Source: Acidobacteriota bacterium
GTDB lineage: Bacteria > Acidobacteriota > Terriglobia > UBA7540
Assembly (NCBI GenBank): GCA_004298155.1
Contig: SCRD01000017.1
Location: 392,036-456,035 of the forward strand
Direction of reading: 5' to 3'
Length of the DNA: 64,000 bases
Notes under the pieces: model-generated
Told to the model about the DNA's origin: nothing
What the model saw: the letters and a program-made list of their open reading frames with translations, nothing else
Database searches by the model: none
Position numbers and translations under genes: made by a program
Shown: positions 1-8,709 of the stretch, one piece after another
Numbering within the stretch: position 1 is the first letter of the stretch
How the letters are laid out: each line of letters opens with the position of its first letter

Positions 1-2
1 AG

Positions 3-635
3 AAAGCCTTCAGCCTCCAATATCGAAACCACCGGCTGGATAGCGAACCGTGGCAGGATTTCCGTGGCCGCCTGATTTTGCTGTTCCGTATGCTCAAAGT
101 CGATACTGTTATCTCCTACGACCCCTGGGGGATTTACGAGGAAAATCCCGACCATTACATCACAGCGAAGATGGTGGAGGCGGCCTGCTGGATGGCCGGA
201 ATGGAAAAAGACTATCCTGAACAACTGGCCGCGGGCCTCACTCCGCATGCCGTCCAGGAGAAGTACTATTTTGCGCGTGGACCCCAACTGGTTAACCGCA
301 TCGTAGACATCAGCGCACACATCGACCAGAAGATTGCCGCGAACGTCGCTATTGTGACTCAGGGGCCTGGAGGAAACGCTGGCGCAGACTTAAGACGGAA
401 GCTGGCTTCCGAGGGCAAACGCCTGCCCATCCTCGGCGATGATAATGACACAGCAAACCGCCAATACTTCAAACATATTGTCCTGGACCTTGACTCGAAA
501 GCTAAAAGGGGCGTCCCATCCGACCGGGAACTCGGCCGCAAGTATCGACTGGAGTGGGCGGAACCTTTCCACTACATCGGGCCTCCGGAATCCACGCTGG
601 ATCAGTACATCGCGGAGAACCAGAAGCCTCTTTAG
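3..635 (+). CDS. PIG-L (LmbE-like) deacetylase, 5' truncated by window edge
   Basis: The reading frame is open from the first bases of the window, so the N-terminal half, including the expected AxHPDD zinc motif, lies outside. What remains has an ENPDH segment followed by an alternating small/hydrophobic helix (ITAKMVEAACWMAG), the usual C-terminal metal-ligand region of PIG-L/LmbE zinc deacetylases. These enzymes remove acetyl groups from N-acetylglucosamine-type sugars or related small molecules. An internal TTG at position 78 is only an in-frame codon, not a convincing start. The visible 211 codons end at a TAG followed by a ~300-bp gap. The family call rests on the C-terminal half only, so the substrate cannot be stated. 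Confidence 0.6.
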   Translation, partial: KAFSLQYRNHRLDSEPWQDFRGRLILLFRMLKVDTVISYDPWGIYEENPDHYITAKMVEAACWMAGMEKDYPEQLAAGLTPHAVQEKYYFARGPQLVNRIVDISAHIDQKIAANVAIVTQGPGGNAGADLRRKLASEGKRLPILGDDNDTANRQYFKHIVLDLDSKAKRGVPSDRELGRKYRLEWAEPFHYIGPPESTLDQYIAENQKPL

Positions 636-941
636 CGAAAGGGGCCGTTGAGTGGCGCCGGGGGTGGCAGAGGGCGTCCGTTATGAAAACTGGCGAACGT
701 TCCATAATTCTTGCAGGCTGAGGACTGGATTGCGGCCTTTGAGAAGTTGAGCTCTATAGGGACTCGCTGCCAGTTGGTCAAATTGACAGCGTGAAACAGG
801 TTGCCGTAGACTGCCCGATGTTGCGGACGGAGCCAAGCGAACCAAGGAGTTCACCGGCAATTATACCTTCGAAGTGGCGGGAATACTTCGTGGAATGGGA
901 CGACCTATCTGGTCCAGACGGGACGATCCAGGGCAGTCAGT
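636..941. other. intergenic stretch, no gene recognised
   Basis: About 300 bp separate the deacetylase from the cytochrome gene. I see no tRNA, no good terminator hairpin and no convincing promoter. Short coding-like fragments appear around 850-940, but they are broken by frame changes and match no family I can name. Confidence 0.4.
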
Positions 942-1871
942 ATGAATAAATTCAGAACCAATGCCATTACGGCCGGAATCAAACCGGAGCGTCCGGAGCA
1001 GCTCCGAAGAGCTGGCCTATACTGTGCGGGTTACAAGGCCCGGCAGACTATAAGGCGGTACATTATTTTTCTATGCGCCAGTCTTTTCGCCATCACAACA
1101 GTGTGCCCTGCTCAACAGGCTAACTCAAATGCGGGACGGGAAGCCAACGATCACGCGAGGCGATCTTTTGCGGCCCGCTGTGCCGCCTGCCATGGCCTGG
1201 ATGGCCGTGGAGGTGAACACGCTCCGGCGATTGTTAACACTCCGGCGGCACAGGCCCGGTCAGACGAAGCATTGGCAGCGATCATCCGCAGCGGCATTCC
1301 CGACAAGGGAATGCCGTCGTTCCACTTCCTGTCAAACCAGCAGATCGAGGAGATTATCAGCTACATTCGAACGCTGCGCGGCGGTGGCGGAAGCGCGGCC
1401 AATCTGAAGGGAGACCCGGCAGCAGGATCAAAGCTGTTTTTTGGCGAAGCCCGTTGTTCCGATTGCCATATGATGCAGGGCAAAGGAGGTTTTCTCGGGT
1501 CTGACCTGTCTAAGTTCGGCCGTACTCACTCTGCGCGGGACATCCGGGAGATGATCGTGCAGCCTGAGAAAGTTCTCGATCCTCGGTGGCAGATGGTCAG
1601 GATCGTTACCCATTCAGGCCAGCATTTTTCGGGCCTGGCCCGAAATGAGGACAATTTCTCGATTGCATTGCTCAGTGAAGACGGCGTCTTCCATCTCCTG
1701 ATGAAGTCCGAAATTGCGCAGATTACGCGCGAGCCGGGATCGATCATGCCGGATGACTACGGGAAAACACTGAGTACGACGCAACTGGATGACCTCGCCA
1801 GTTTTCTAGCCCTCGGTTCGGCCAGTAAGAGACCACGGGCTAACAAAGTGAGTTCTTCACATTCCGAATGA
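942..1871 (+). CDS. secreted di-haem cytochrome c
   Basis: The protein has 309 residues, with a hydrophobic segment at about residues 40-56 that acts as a signal or anchor and ends near CPAQQA. Two CXXCH haem-binding motifs follow: CAACH at residues 80-84 and CSDCH at 172-176. The second half resembles the haem-binding tail domain seen with exported quinoprotein and other dehydrogenases in Acidobacteriota and Planctomycetota. It should act as a periplasmic electron carrier. The stop overlaps the longest possible form of the next gene (SMP-30 lactonase), suggesting joint transcription with a sugar-oxidising enzyme. The N-terminal ~39 residues before the hydrophobic segment are unusually long, so the true start may be downstream, but no better ATG with a ribosome-binding site is evident. 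Two haem sites are clear; the electron donor is unknown. Confidence 0.8.
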   Translation: MNKFRTNAITAGIKPERPEQLRRAGLYCAGYKARQTIRRYIIFLCASLFAITTVCPAQQANSNAGREANDHARRSFAARCAACHGLDGRGGEHAPAIVNTPAAQARSDEALAAIIRSGIPDKGMPSFHFLSNQQIEEIISYIRTLRGGGGSAANLKGDPAAGSKLFFGEARCSDCHMMQGKGGFLGSDLSKFGRTHSARDIREMIVQPEKVLDPRWQMVRIVTHSGQHFSGLARNEDNFSIALLSEDGVFHLLMKSEIAQITREPGSIMPDDYGKTLSTTQLDDLASFLALGSASKRPRANKVSSSHSE

Positions 1872-1939
1872 TGATCAAGAGAGATTTACAGGCTATGTTG
1901 GCTACAGCCAGTGGCAGACGGCAAGGGGTGGTATCCTCA

Positions 1940-2908
1940 ATGAAATCAATAATCATCGGTTTGGTTCTTTTGATTCTCCTCCCGGCGGCGCTGAGGGCGC
2001 AAGATGCTCCCCGTAAGTTTGAACTCCGCGCAAATTCGCCCAAGTTCTGGAAGCTGATTGGCCGCCATGCGCAGATGCAGCGCGTGGCGACGGGGTTCGG
2101 TTTTACGGAGGGGCCGGTGTGGGACCCGCACGGGTTTCTCTATGTGAGCGACGAAATTCTCAACAAGATATTTCGTGTTTATCCCGACGGGCACAAGGAA
2201 ACCTTGATTTCTCTGGGCAATCCCGACGGAAACACGTTCGACCGCGAATTTCACCTGCTCGATTGTGCGAGTGTGCTGCGGGCGGTTATCCAGGTCGATC
2301 CCGACGGCCACTACAAAGTGCTGGCGGACAACGACCAGGGAAAGAAGCTCAACACGCCGAACGACATTGTGATTGGCCCGGACGGCGCCATCTACTTTAC
2401 CAATCCTACGCTTGATCTTACCAAGGACCAGAAACAGGAGATCCCTTACCAGGGTATTTACCGGCTCGACGCGCAAGGCGGCGTTCAACTCCTGGATAAA
2501 GATATGGCCCAACCGAACGGTCTGGCGTTCTCGCCAGATGGGAAGAGGCTGTACGTTGACGACAGCGAGCGCAAGGACATACGCGTGTACGATGTCCTGC
2601 CTGGTGGCAAGGTGGCAAACGGCCGTCAGTTCGGCCGCGAAGAAGGCGCCCCGCATGAGGGTGTTCCGGACGGCATGCGAGTTGACCGTCATGGAAACCT
2701 GTTTGTAACAGGACCCCTTGGTGTATGGGTCTGGGACCCCGACGGAAACCATTTGGGCACGATTGTCGTCCCAGAGCAACCGGCCAATTTAACCTGGGGC
2801 GATGCAGACTACGGCACCCTGTACATCACGGCGACAACATCGGTCTACAAGATTCGCACCAGGGACCGGGGTTTTGTTCCTTACCTGGCAAAAGCTAAAC
2901 GTCACTGA
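1940..2908 (+). CDS. SMP-30/gluconolactonase-family lactonase, exported
   Basis: This is a six-bladed beta-propeller hydrolase of the SMP-30/LRE family, which opens sugar lactones using one divalent metal. I chose the ATG at 1940 because it begins a classic signal peptide (MKSIIIGLVLLILLPAALRA) and has AAGGGG about 12 bases upstream. A longer in-frame start at 1868 would bury that signal. Expected metal-site residues are visible: E57 in FTEGPVWD, N141 in NTPNDIV, N193 in QPNGLAF, and the aspartates in YVDDS (207-208). At 322 residues it has normal family length. It follows the cytochrome c gene and lies near the sugar-acid enzymes downstream, which fits periplasmic oxidation of sugars to lactones and then acids. 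The exact lactone is not deducible. Confidence 0.82.
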   Translation: MKSIIIGLVLLILLPAALRAQDAPRKFELRANSPKFWKLIGRHAQMQRVATGFGFTEGPVWDPHGFLYVSDEILNKIFRVYPDGHKETLISLGNPDGNTFDREFHLLDCASVLRAVIQVDPDGHYKVLADNDQGKKLNTPNDIVIGPDGAIYFTNPTLDLTKDQKQEIPYQGIYRLDAQGGVQLLDKDMAQPNGLAFSPDGKRLYVDDSERKDIRVYDVLPGGKVANGRQFGREEGAPHEGVPDGMRVDRHGNLFVTGPLGVWVWDPDGNHLGTIVVPEQPANLTWGDADYGTLYITATTSVYKIRTRDRGFVPYLAKAKRH

Positions 2909-3006
2909 ATCCCACCGGCGCAAGGTCATGTGGGACAGTGTTGCCTGCCTTATCCATATTTTATTTTTCGGCGCGTTTGAATCGAACTTCGTTGGTCAGA
3001 TGGAAG

Positions 3007-4284
3007 TTACGTTTCAGGAGTCAGTTTGCGGTTCGGGTCCACCATCAGCCAGGCCAGAGAGCCAATCACGCACAGCGCCGCAGCGGTTACAAAGGACGCG
3101 CTCCAGCCAAAGCGACCGGCGATGGCCGGGGTCAGGATGGCAGTAAGGGCGCCGCCGATCTGGCCGCCGGTATTCATAGCGCCAGAAACCGTCCCGGCCC
3201 ATGGCCCGGCAACGTCAGCGCTGACCGACCAGAAAGAACTCTGGCTAAGATAGAGCGCGCCGACGCCGCCCGCCAGAACGATGCTCGCCATTTGAGGGCT
3301 TGCGGCGCCTGCACCGATCAGGATGAAGATGGCTGCCAGCCCAATCCCTACCACTGCAATTCCACAACGTCCCATGCGCTTGCCGTAATGGCGTGTGACG
3401 AAATCGCAGATCACGCCTCCCAGGGGTGAGCAGACAGCCATGGCGATGAAAGGCAGCATCGTGTAGCTGGCCCCCGCCCTCAGGTCAAGCCCGCGGACCG
3501 TCGTAAGGTAAATGAAGAACCAGGTGAAAAAGATATACGCAACATAGCCATAGCAGAAGTAGCTCAGCGTAATCGCAAGAATTTCCTTGCTGCGGGCGAT
3601 TTTGCCCCAGGGTGTTGAAGCGATGTGTCTGGCGTGCTTCACGTCAACGCCGCTGCGAATGATCTCGAGTTCAGCCTTTGACACCCACGGATGGCGCTCG
3701 GGAGAATCGCGGGAGATCAGGAACCAGACTACGCCGGCGGCAATACCCAGCAGAGCGCTCCCCCAGAAGCTCCAGCGCCAGCCAAAATGCGTCAGGATAT
3801 AGGTGATAAAGGGCGGGGTGATGCCTGCTCCCACACCGACGCCGGCAAAGATCAGCCCGTTGGCGATGCCGCGTTCCTGGGTGGGTACCCAGTTGGCCAC
3901 TACATTATTGGAAGCCGGATAAACGACTGCTTCACCCGCCCCCAGCATAAACCGCACAGCAATAAAGACGAACAGTGCGGAACCGATACCGGCCGGCACC
4001 ATGGCCGTCAGCGATGTGAATATACCCCACCACACCACTCCAGCCGTGAGCACCCAGCGGGGACCCAGATGGTCGGCCAAGCTGCCGCCGGGGGTTTGGA
4101 ACAGCGCGTAACCCACAACAAATGCGCTGAAGATCCAGCCCAGCTCCACGTTGCTCAGATGGTACTGCTCCGCGATAGTGTGCCCGGCGATAGAGATGTT
4201 GACCCGGTCGAGATAGGCGATAGCGCTGACGATAAACATCCAGATCACCAGCAGCCAGCGCACGCGGGAGTGTTTCTCAGCCAT
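3007..4284 (-). CDS. MFS transporter, anion:cation symporter (hexuronate/sugar-acid) type
   Basis: A 425-residue major facilitator protein with about twelve hydrophobic helices. The first helix carries AYLDRVNIS, and loop 2-3 has SLADHLGPRWVL, the typical DxxGxR-like signature, as in ACS-family transporters for glucarate, hexuronates and related organic anions. I chose the ATG at 4284 because GGCGGAG lies just upstream and because the longer open frame (to 4470) has an unlikely N-terminus. It is convergent with the lactonase gene and divergent from the Rid-family gene. In this setting, importing sugar acids made by the surrounding exported enzymes is a reasonable inference; the substrate itself is not shown by sequence. 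Confidence 0.8.
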   Translation of the reverse strand: MAEKHSRVRWLLVIWMFIVSAIAYLDRVNISIAGHTIAEQYHLSNVELGWIFSAFVVGYALFQTPGGSLADHLGPRWVLTAGVVWWGIFTSLTAMVPAGIGSALFVFIAVRFMLGAGEAVVYPASNNVVANWVPTQERGIANGLIFAGVGVGAGITPPFITYILTHFGWRWSFWGSALLGIAAGVVWFLISRDSPERHPWVSKAELEIIRSGVDVKHARHIASTPWGKIARSKEILAITLSYFCYGYVAYIFFTWFFIYLTTVRGLDLRAGASYTMLPFIAMAVCSPLGGVICDFVTRHYGKRMGRCGIAVVGIGLAAIFILIGAGAASPQMASIVLAGGVGALYLSQSSFWSVSADVAGPWAGTVSGAMNTGGQIGGALTAILTPAIAGRFGWSASFVTAAALCVIGSLAWLMVDPNRKLTPET

Positions 4285-4406
4285 GGGATGGTCTCCGCCT
4301 GGAGTCATCTGCGTTTTAATATCTGCAAAGCGCCAGGCCCGGATGACAACTCGAAAATGAGCGAAGTAGACCGTACCACATCGCCTGGTGGAATCACATA
4401 AAATAA

Positions 4407-4435
4407 TTGCAACATGCCGGGTTCTCGCGTATATA
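4407..4435 (+). promoter_or_regulatory. sigma-70-type promoter of the exported Rid gene
   Basis: TTGCAA at 4407-4412 and TATATA at 4430-4435 are separated by exactly 17 bp. The predicted start near 4442 would give a ~128-base leader before the ATG at 4570, enough to contain the inverted-repeat structure described next. Confidence 0.6.
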
Positions 4436-4474
4436 GTTGGGGTCGGTTGGAGTGGTCTGAACAAGCCCAAATTT

Positions 4475-4548
4475 CCGGTGTGGTGTGCAAGTTGAGAGGT
4501 TGAAACACTCTCGTGTGTAGACTGCGGGTGAAACTCTCACCACACCGG
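4475..4548 (+). promoter_or_regulatory. structured 5' leader, possible cis-regulatory RNA
   Basis: A perfect 11-bp inverted repeat, CCGGTGTGGTG (4475-4485) and CACCACACCGG (4538-4548), closes a 52-base loop. The loop itself contains a smaller hairpin, GAGAG pairing with CTCTC around a nine-base loop. The distal arm ends only two bases before the Shine-Dalgarno sequence AGGAGAGG (4553-4560) of the Rid gene. The geometry suits translational control or a ligand-binding leader. I do not recognise it as a known riboswitch class. Confidence 0.5.
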
Positions 4549-4569
4549 CCCTAGGAGAGGAAACCAGCA

Positions 4570-5058
4570 ATGAAGAAAGCGAAGATTATTTTAGTGATTG
4601 CTTCCATGGCAGCGATAACCTTTGGTTGTGCGTCGCCAACAACACAACAGCCTGCGGAGTCGACTACTCAGCCGTCTGCGGAGCAGGTGCGAGCCATCAA
4701 CCCCCCGGGAACTCCGGAAGGGTTGCCCTTCAGCAATGGGATTCTGGTGGGCAACACTCTGTATGTGGCGGGTACCCAGGGAACCGACGCTAACGGAAAG
4801 CTTGGGCCAGATATTGAGAGCCAGACCCGGGCCGCTCTGCAGTTGATCCAGAAGATCGTCGAGGGCGGCGGGATGACCATGGGTAACGTCGTGGCAGTGA
4901 ATGTTTATCTCTCGGACGTCAATGAATTCGGGAAGATGAACAGCGTCTACAAGACGTTCTTCCCGGATCCCAAGCCCACGCGAACAACCGTGCAAGTGGC
5001 AAAGCTGGTGAATGGCGCAAGGATTGAAATCTCCGCTATCGCCGTCAAGCCACGGTAG
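4570..5058 (+). CDS. exported Rid-family (YjgF/UK114) protein, putative lipoprotein
   Basis: This 162-residue protein has an N-terminal signal (MKKAKIILVIASMAAITFGC) whose Cys20 could be lipid-modified, although the lipobox is atypical. A low-complexity linker and a full Rid domain from about residue 38 follow. Rid proteins hydrolyse reactive enamine/imine intermediates such as those released by PLP enzymes. The arginine that binds the substrate carboxylate in RidA is present (R138 in PTRTTVQVAKL), as is the closing RIEISAIAV strand. AGGAGAGG precedes the ATG. The usual Rid protein is cytosolic and ~130 residues, so the exported form is notable. It is the first of three Rid genes in this window and has its own promoter and structured leader. 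Confidence 0.85.
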   Translation: MKKAKIILVIASMAAITFGCASPTTQQPAESTTQPSAEQVRAINPPGTPEGLPFSNGILVGNTLYVAGTQGTDANGKLGPDIESQTRAALQLIQKIVEGGGMTMGNVVAVNVYLSDVNEFGKMNSVYKTFFPDPKPTRTTVQVAKLVNGARIEISAIAVKPR

Positions 5059-5338
5059 GCGCAGGAATGGTGGCCGCAAGCCGAAGCAGCCCGCGACAGC
5101 GGATTGCTGAAAAATCCTGAGTGTTTTATTCCGAGTAAAGTGAGGGCCTCCGTTTTGAATACAGTGCCCGGCGGGGTTCCTCACTACCTCAGTCTTCTTT
5201 AAAAAAGTGATGGAGCATTTGTTTCGCCAGACCGCTGGCCAAAATCGCAAAAACATGGGCGGTTTTGCAGGAGCTTTTGCTGTTTGGCTCTTTGGCAAGT
5301 TCGATCAAATCCCGAAGGGAAAGGGAGAGCAGAAAACC

Positions 5339-6265
5339 ATGTCGCAACGCAGGTACATTAAGATTTTCCTTGGTATCGCACTCATCGTGGGTTCTTCCAT
5401 GCTTGTCATTCCCGCATATGGGCAGCTTGGAATGTTTTCAAAAGAACAGCTCATCGAGTTTACGCCGGACTGGCACGGGGCGCGGTTTGCCGACGGGCGT
5501 CCGGATGTGCCTGATTCCATGCTCCAGCGCCTGCAGGACGTGACGGCGGAACAAGCCTGGGAAGTGCTGCAGCGGGGTGGATATCAGAACCAATTTGAGT
5601 CTGGGTGGACGGTCGTCAACCCGCAGAAGCAGAGGCTGGTAGGCCGCGTAGTGACGGCTGTGTTTATGCCTTATCGGCCGGACCTGGACTCGATAATCCG
5701 TGCCAACGGCAAGAAGGAGGGGGAGATGGTGACAGGCGAGAATTCCTGGATCATCAACAGGTTGCAGCCGGGGGATGTCATGGTGGTGGACCTGTTCGGG
5801 AAGATCAAGGACGGGACGATCATCGGGGGAAATCTGGCCACCTCGGTATTTACCAAGACCCACAATGGAATCATTGTGAATGGGTCGATCCGCGATACGG
5901 CTGAAATTGAGGAGATGAAAGGGTTCGAAGTTTTTTGCCGCGGGACGGATCCATCGGCATTGAGGAACGTGACGCTGATGGGGATCAACGTACCGATCCG
6001 CATGGGGCAATCGACAGTCATGCCGGGCGATGTGGCGGTAAGCGACCCCGAAGGGATCACTTTCATTCCGCCGCAACTCGCCGGGCAGGTGGCGGACCAC
6101 GCGGAGATGGATCACCTGGTCGATGACTGGGGGTTTATGATGCTGCGGGAGAAGAAGTACAGCCCGGGCCAAATCGACGGCCGCTGGACGCCGCAGATGA
6201 TTGAAGAGTTCAACGCTTACGCGGCAAAGCGGGGATCGAAGTTGAGGATGAAAGTCTCAAAATAG
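5339..6265 (+). CDS. exported RraA-family aldolase-like protein
   Basis: A 309-residue RraA-family protein. The ATG at 5339 follows GGGAGAG and opens a signal peptide ending near IPAYGQ; the longer frame from 5207 lacks such support. The RraA core occupies roughly residues 95-260 and contains GDVMVVDLFGK, IIGGNLATSVF and GSIRD. R185 and D186 match the arginine-aspartate pair used by HMG/CHA aldolases and oxaloacetate decarboxylases of this fold, so catalysis on a 2-keto acid is plausible; RNase E regulation is not, given export. About 90 extra N-terminal residues and a C-terminal extension make it longer than the ~160-230 residue norm. It follows the exported Rid gene by ~280 bp and may share its transcript. 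Confidence 0.78.
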   Translation: MSQRRYIKIFLGIALIVGSSMLVIPAYGQLGMFSKEQLIEFTPDWHGARFADGRPDVPDSMLQRLQDVTAEQAWEVLQRGGYQNQFESGWTVVNPQKQRLVGRVVTAVFMPYRPDLDSIIRANGKKEGEMVTGENSWIINRLQPGDVMVVDLFGKIKDGTIIGGNLATSVFTKTHNGIIVNGSIRDTAEIEEMKGFEVFCRGTDPSALRNVTLMGINVPIRMGQSTVMPGDVAVSDPEGITFIPPQLAGQVADHAEMDHLVDDWGFMMLREKKYSPGQIDGRWTPQMIEEFNAYAAKRGSKLRMKVSK

Positions 6266-6391
6266 CATTCGATTATGCGATTTCCTGCCGCAGAATGTGT
6301 CCCCCACATTTAAACAGGGCAATGAGTTCGTTCGTATTCGTTGCCAGTATTCAGCCGGGTCTGCCGGGATCTCGAATGGAGTCATTCCAGC

Positions 6392-8671
6392 ATGAGAAGC
6401 ACCGACGACAAAGTTCCCCAGCCTCGTATGTCGCGGCGCAAGTTCCTGGCCGGCGCGGCTGGGGTTGCGACACTTTCAGCGGCATCTGGTGTGGCTTCCG
6501 CCGAAACGGCAGGCGGCAGGAGCGGTGAAACGCGGACGAATCCTGCCGCAGCGTTGCTCCGCGTTGACATAAATCCGACCCATGTAGTGAACTCTTTCGA
6601 TCCCGATGAAAGCCTGGGGAGTTCGATGGATGAGTTGTCTCCGTCTATCATCGAAAGGATCTATACTCCTGAAATTATCCGTGAATGCCTTTCCGCCGGC
6701 TGGGGACCTATTACATACCGCCTGCACACCGAACTGGCCATTGAAGCCTGGCATTGGAATTCGAACGGTGAGTGGAGCGACCCCGACAAACGGCAAGGGT
6801 ACTTTATAGGTAATCGAACACCAAAAGAATTTTTGCGAAATTCGTTTGGTTATCCGCTTCCACGCCGTGGTACCACCAGCAACGGAGGGGCCGCCCGAGG
6901 CTATTCGCGGTTGACGGACGGCGATCCAGCCACATTCTGGAAGAGTAACCCCTACCTCACACAGACCTTTACCGGGGAGGATGACGCGCTGCATCCCCAG
7001 TGGATCATCGTAGATCTTGCTGCGGTTCACAAAGTGAATTCCATTCGCATCGACTGGGGCGACCCGTATGCGAGTACATACGAAATCCAATACTGGACCG
7101 GCGACGACCCCATGAGCTGGGAGGGCCAGTATTCTGCGGGCGGCGGGGGGGTTGCACAGCAAGCCTCAGGGCGCTGGAATCTCTTCACTTATGGAAACGT
7201 TCGAGACGGGAGCGGGGGAGAAGTAACGCTGAAGCTTTCCCGGTCTCCGGTGGCTACACGTTGGATTCGAGTCGTAATGACAAAGTCTTCCTATAGCTCT
7301 GGATTGCAGGCTACGAGCGATCCGCGCGACCGGCTGGGCTATGCGATTCATCAGGTGTACGCCGGTACTCTTCAGGATCACGGAACGTTTGTCGACCTGA
7401 CGAGACACGCTCCAGACGCCAGCCAGACGGCAACGTACTGTTCTTCGACGGACCCGTGGCATTCCGCCTCGGACTTAAATTCTCATGGCTCCCAGACCGG
7501 GTTTGACCTGTTTTTCACCAGCGGGATTACGAACAAGTTGCCGGCCATCATTCCTGTCGCCATTCTCTACAGCATTCCAGAAGACGCCGCAGCGCAGATT
7601 GCATATCTCAAGAAGCGCGGCTATCCCGTGGGGCGGGTTGAGATGGGCGAGGAATGCGACGGGCAATATTACATGCCCGAAGATTACGCTGCGCTCTATC
7701 TGCAATTCGCTGATGCCATCCACAGGGTTGACCCTGACATCAAGCTAGGCGGCCCCGTGTTTCAGGGCATCAATCAGGACATTTCCGTCTGGCCGGACGC
7801 GCAGGGAAGAACTTCGTGGTTCGAACGCTTCCTTGACTATCTGAAGGCGCATAGGCGAATTCAGGATCTCACTTTCGTTTCCTTTGAGCACTATCCCTTT
7901 GATCCATGTTCGGTGAATTGGGCGGACCTTTATCGTGAGCCGGAGCTGACGCGAAGTTGCCTACAGGCGTTGCGTGATGATGGCTTGCCGGACGGCATCC
8001 CGCTGATAAACACGGAGAGCAATGTTTCCTGGGAGATGACGCCGTACATGTCGGATATTTTCTCAGGCCTCTGGTTGGCTGACAGCGTTGGCAGTTTCTT
8101 TCTGGAGGGCGGAGGCGCTTATTTCCATTCTCCCATCCAGCCCCAGCCCCCCAACCAGGGATGCCGCGGGTGGGGCACATGGAGCAACTTCGTTTGCGAC
8201 TCCAATTTTAAGGTCAAAGAGTATACGGCGGAGTACTATGCCAGCCATTTGATTAACCTGGAATGGGCCTCACATCGCGCAGGTGTTCACCACATGTTTC
8301 GGGTTGTGGGGACGATTCAGGATGCCGCGGGCAACGCGCTGATTACGAGCTACGCCTTAAAGCGTCCGGATGGCGATTGGTCGATCCTGTTGATCAACAA
8401 AGACAGGAACAATGCGCGGACGGTTCAGGTTGCGTTCGAGGATTCAGAAAGCGGACAGGTGAGCCATTTTGCGGGTCAGGTCCAGATGGTGACGTTCGGC
8501 AACGAGCAATACGTCTGGCATTCCGCAGGACGGGACTCCCACGCCGATCCCGATGGTCCGCCACGCCGTATCATCGTCCCGGGTGGCCCTGACGCGAGGT
8601 TTACTTTGCCGAAGGCTTCAATCACCGTGCTTCGTGGCAAGTTGGAAGCAGGGAAGCCAATTCGGTCATAG
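6392..8671 (+). CDS. Tat-exported protein with discoidin (F5/8C) and clan-A glycosidase-like domains
   Basis: About 759 residues. A twin-arginine leader (MSRRKFLAGAAG) starts near residue 13; I place the start at 6392 because GGAG lies upstream, though the ATG at 6428 is possible. Residues ~170-330 look like an F5/8 type C carbohydrate-binding domain (LTDGDPATFW, PQWIIVDLAAVHKVNSIRI). Residues ~370-620 look like a (beta/alpha)8 glycosidase: a strand ending in MGEE (~419), where the acid/base Glu is expected, and INTESNVS (~541), where a nucleophile Glu is expected. A beta-rich C-terminal domain follows. GH39/GH51-like families are the nearest I can suggest. Its position beside a TonB receptor and TPR genes suggests outer-surface or periplasmic glycan breakdown. 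No family number can be assigned by eye. Confidence 0.62.
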   Translation: MRSTDDKVPQPRMSRRKFLAGAAGVATLSAASGVASAETAGGRSGETRTNPAAALLRVDINPTHVVNSFDPDESLGSSMDELSPSIIERIYTPEIIRECLSAGWGPITYRLHTELAIEAWHWNSNGEWSDPDKRQGYFIGNRTPKEFLRNSFGYPLPRRGTTSNGGAARGYSRLTDGDPATFWKSNPYLTQTFTGEDDALHPQWIIVDLAAVHKVNSIRIDWGDPYASTYEIQYWTGDDPMSWEGQYSAGGGGVAQQASGRWNLFTYGNVRDGSGGEVTLKLSRSPVATRWIRVVMTKSSYSSGLQATSDPRDRLGYAIHQVYAGTLQDHGTFVDLTRHAPDASQTATYCSSTDPWHSASDLNSHGSQTGFDLFFTSGITNKLPAIIPVAILYSIPEDAAAQIAYLKKRGYPVGRVEMGEECDGQYYMPEDYAALYLQFADAIHRVDPDIKLGGPVFQGINQDISVWPDAQGRTSWFERFLDYLKAHRRIQDLTFVSFEHYPFDPCSVNWADLYREPELTRSCLQALRDDGLPDGIPLINTESNVSWEMTPYMSDIFSGLWLADSVGSFFLEGGGAYFHSPIQPQPPNQGCRGWGTWSNFVCDSNFKVKEYTAEYYASHLINLEWASHRAGVHHMFRVVGTIQDAAGNALITSYALKRPDGDWSILLINKDRNNARTVQVAFEDSESGQVSHFAGQVQMVTFGNEQYVWHSAGRDSHADPDGPPRRIIVPGGPDARFTLPKASITVLRGKLEAGKPIRS

Positions 8672-8709
8672 GGCGGGCGTACAAGGGAATGCAAGGTGGT
8701 GAAATTCGA

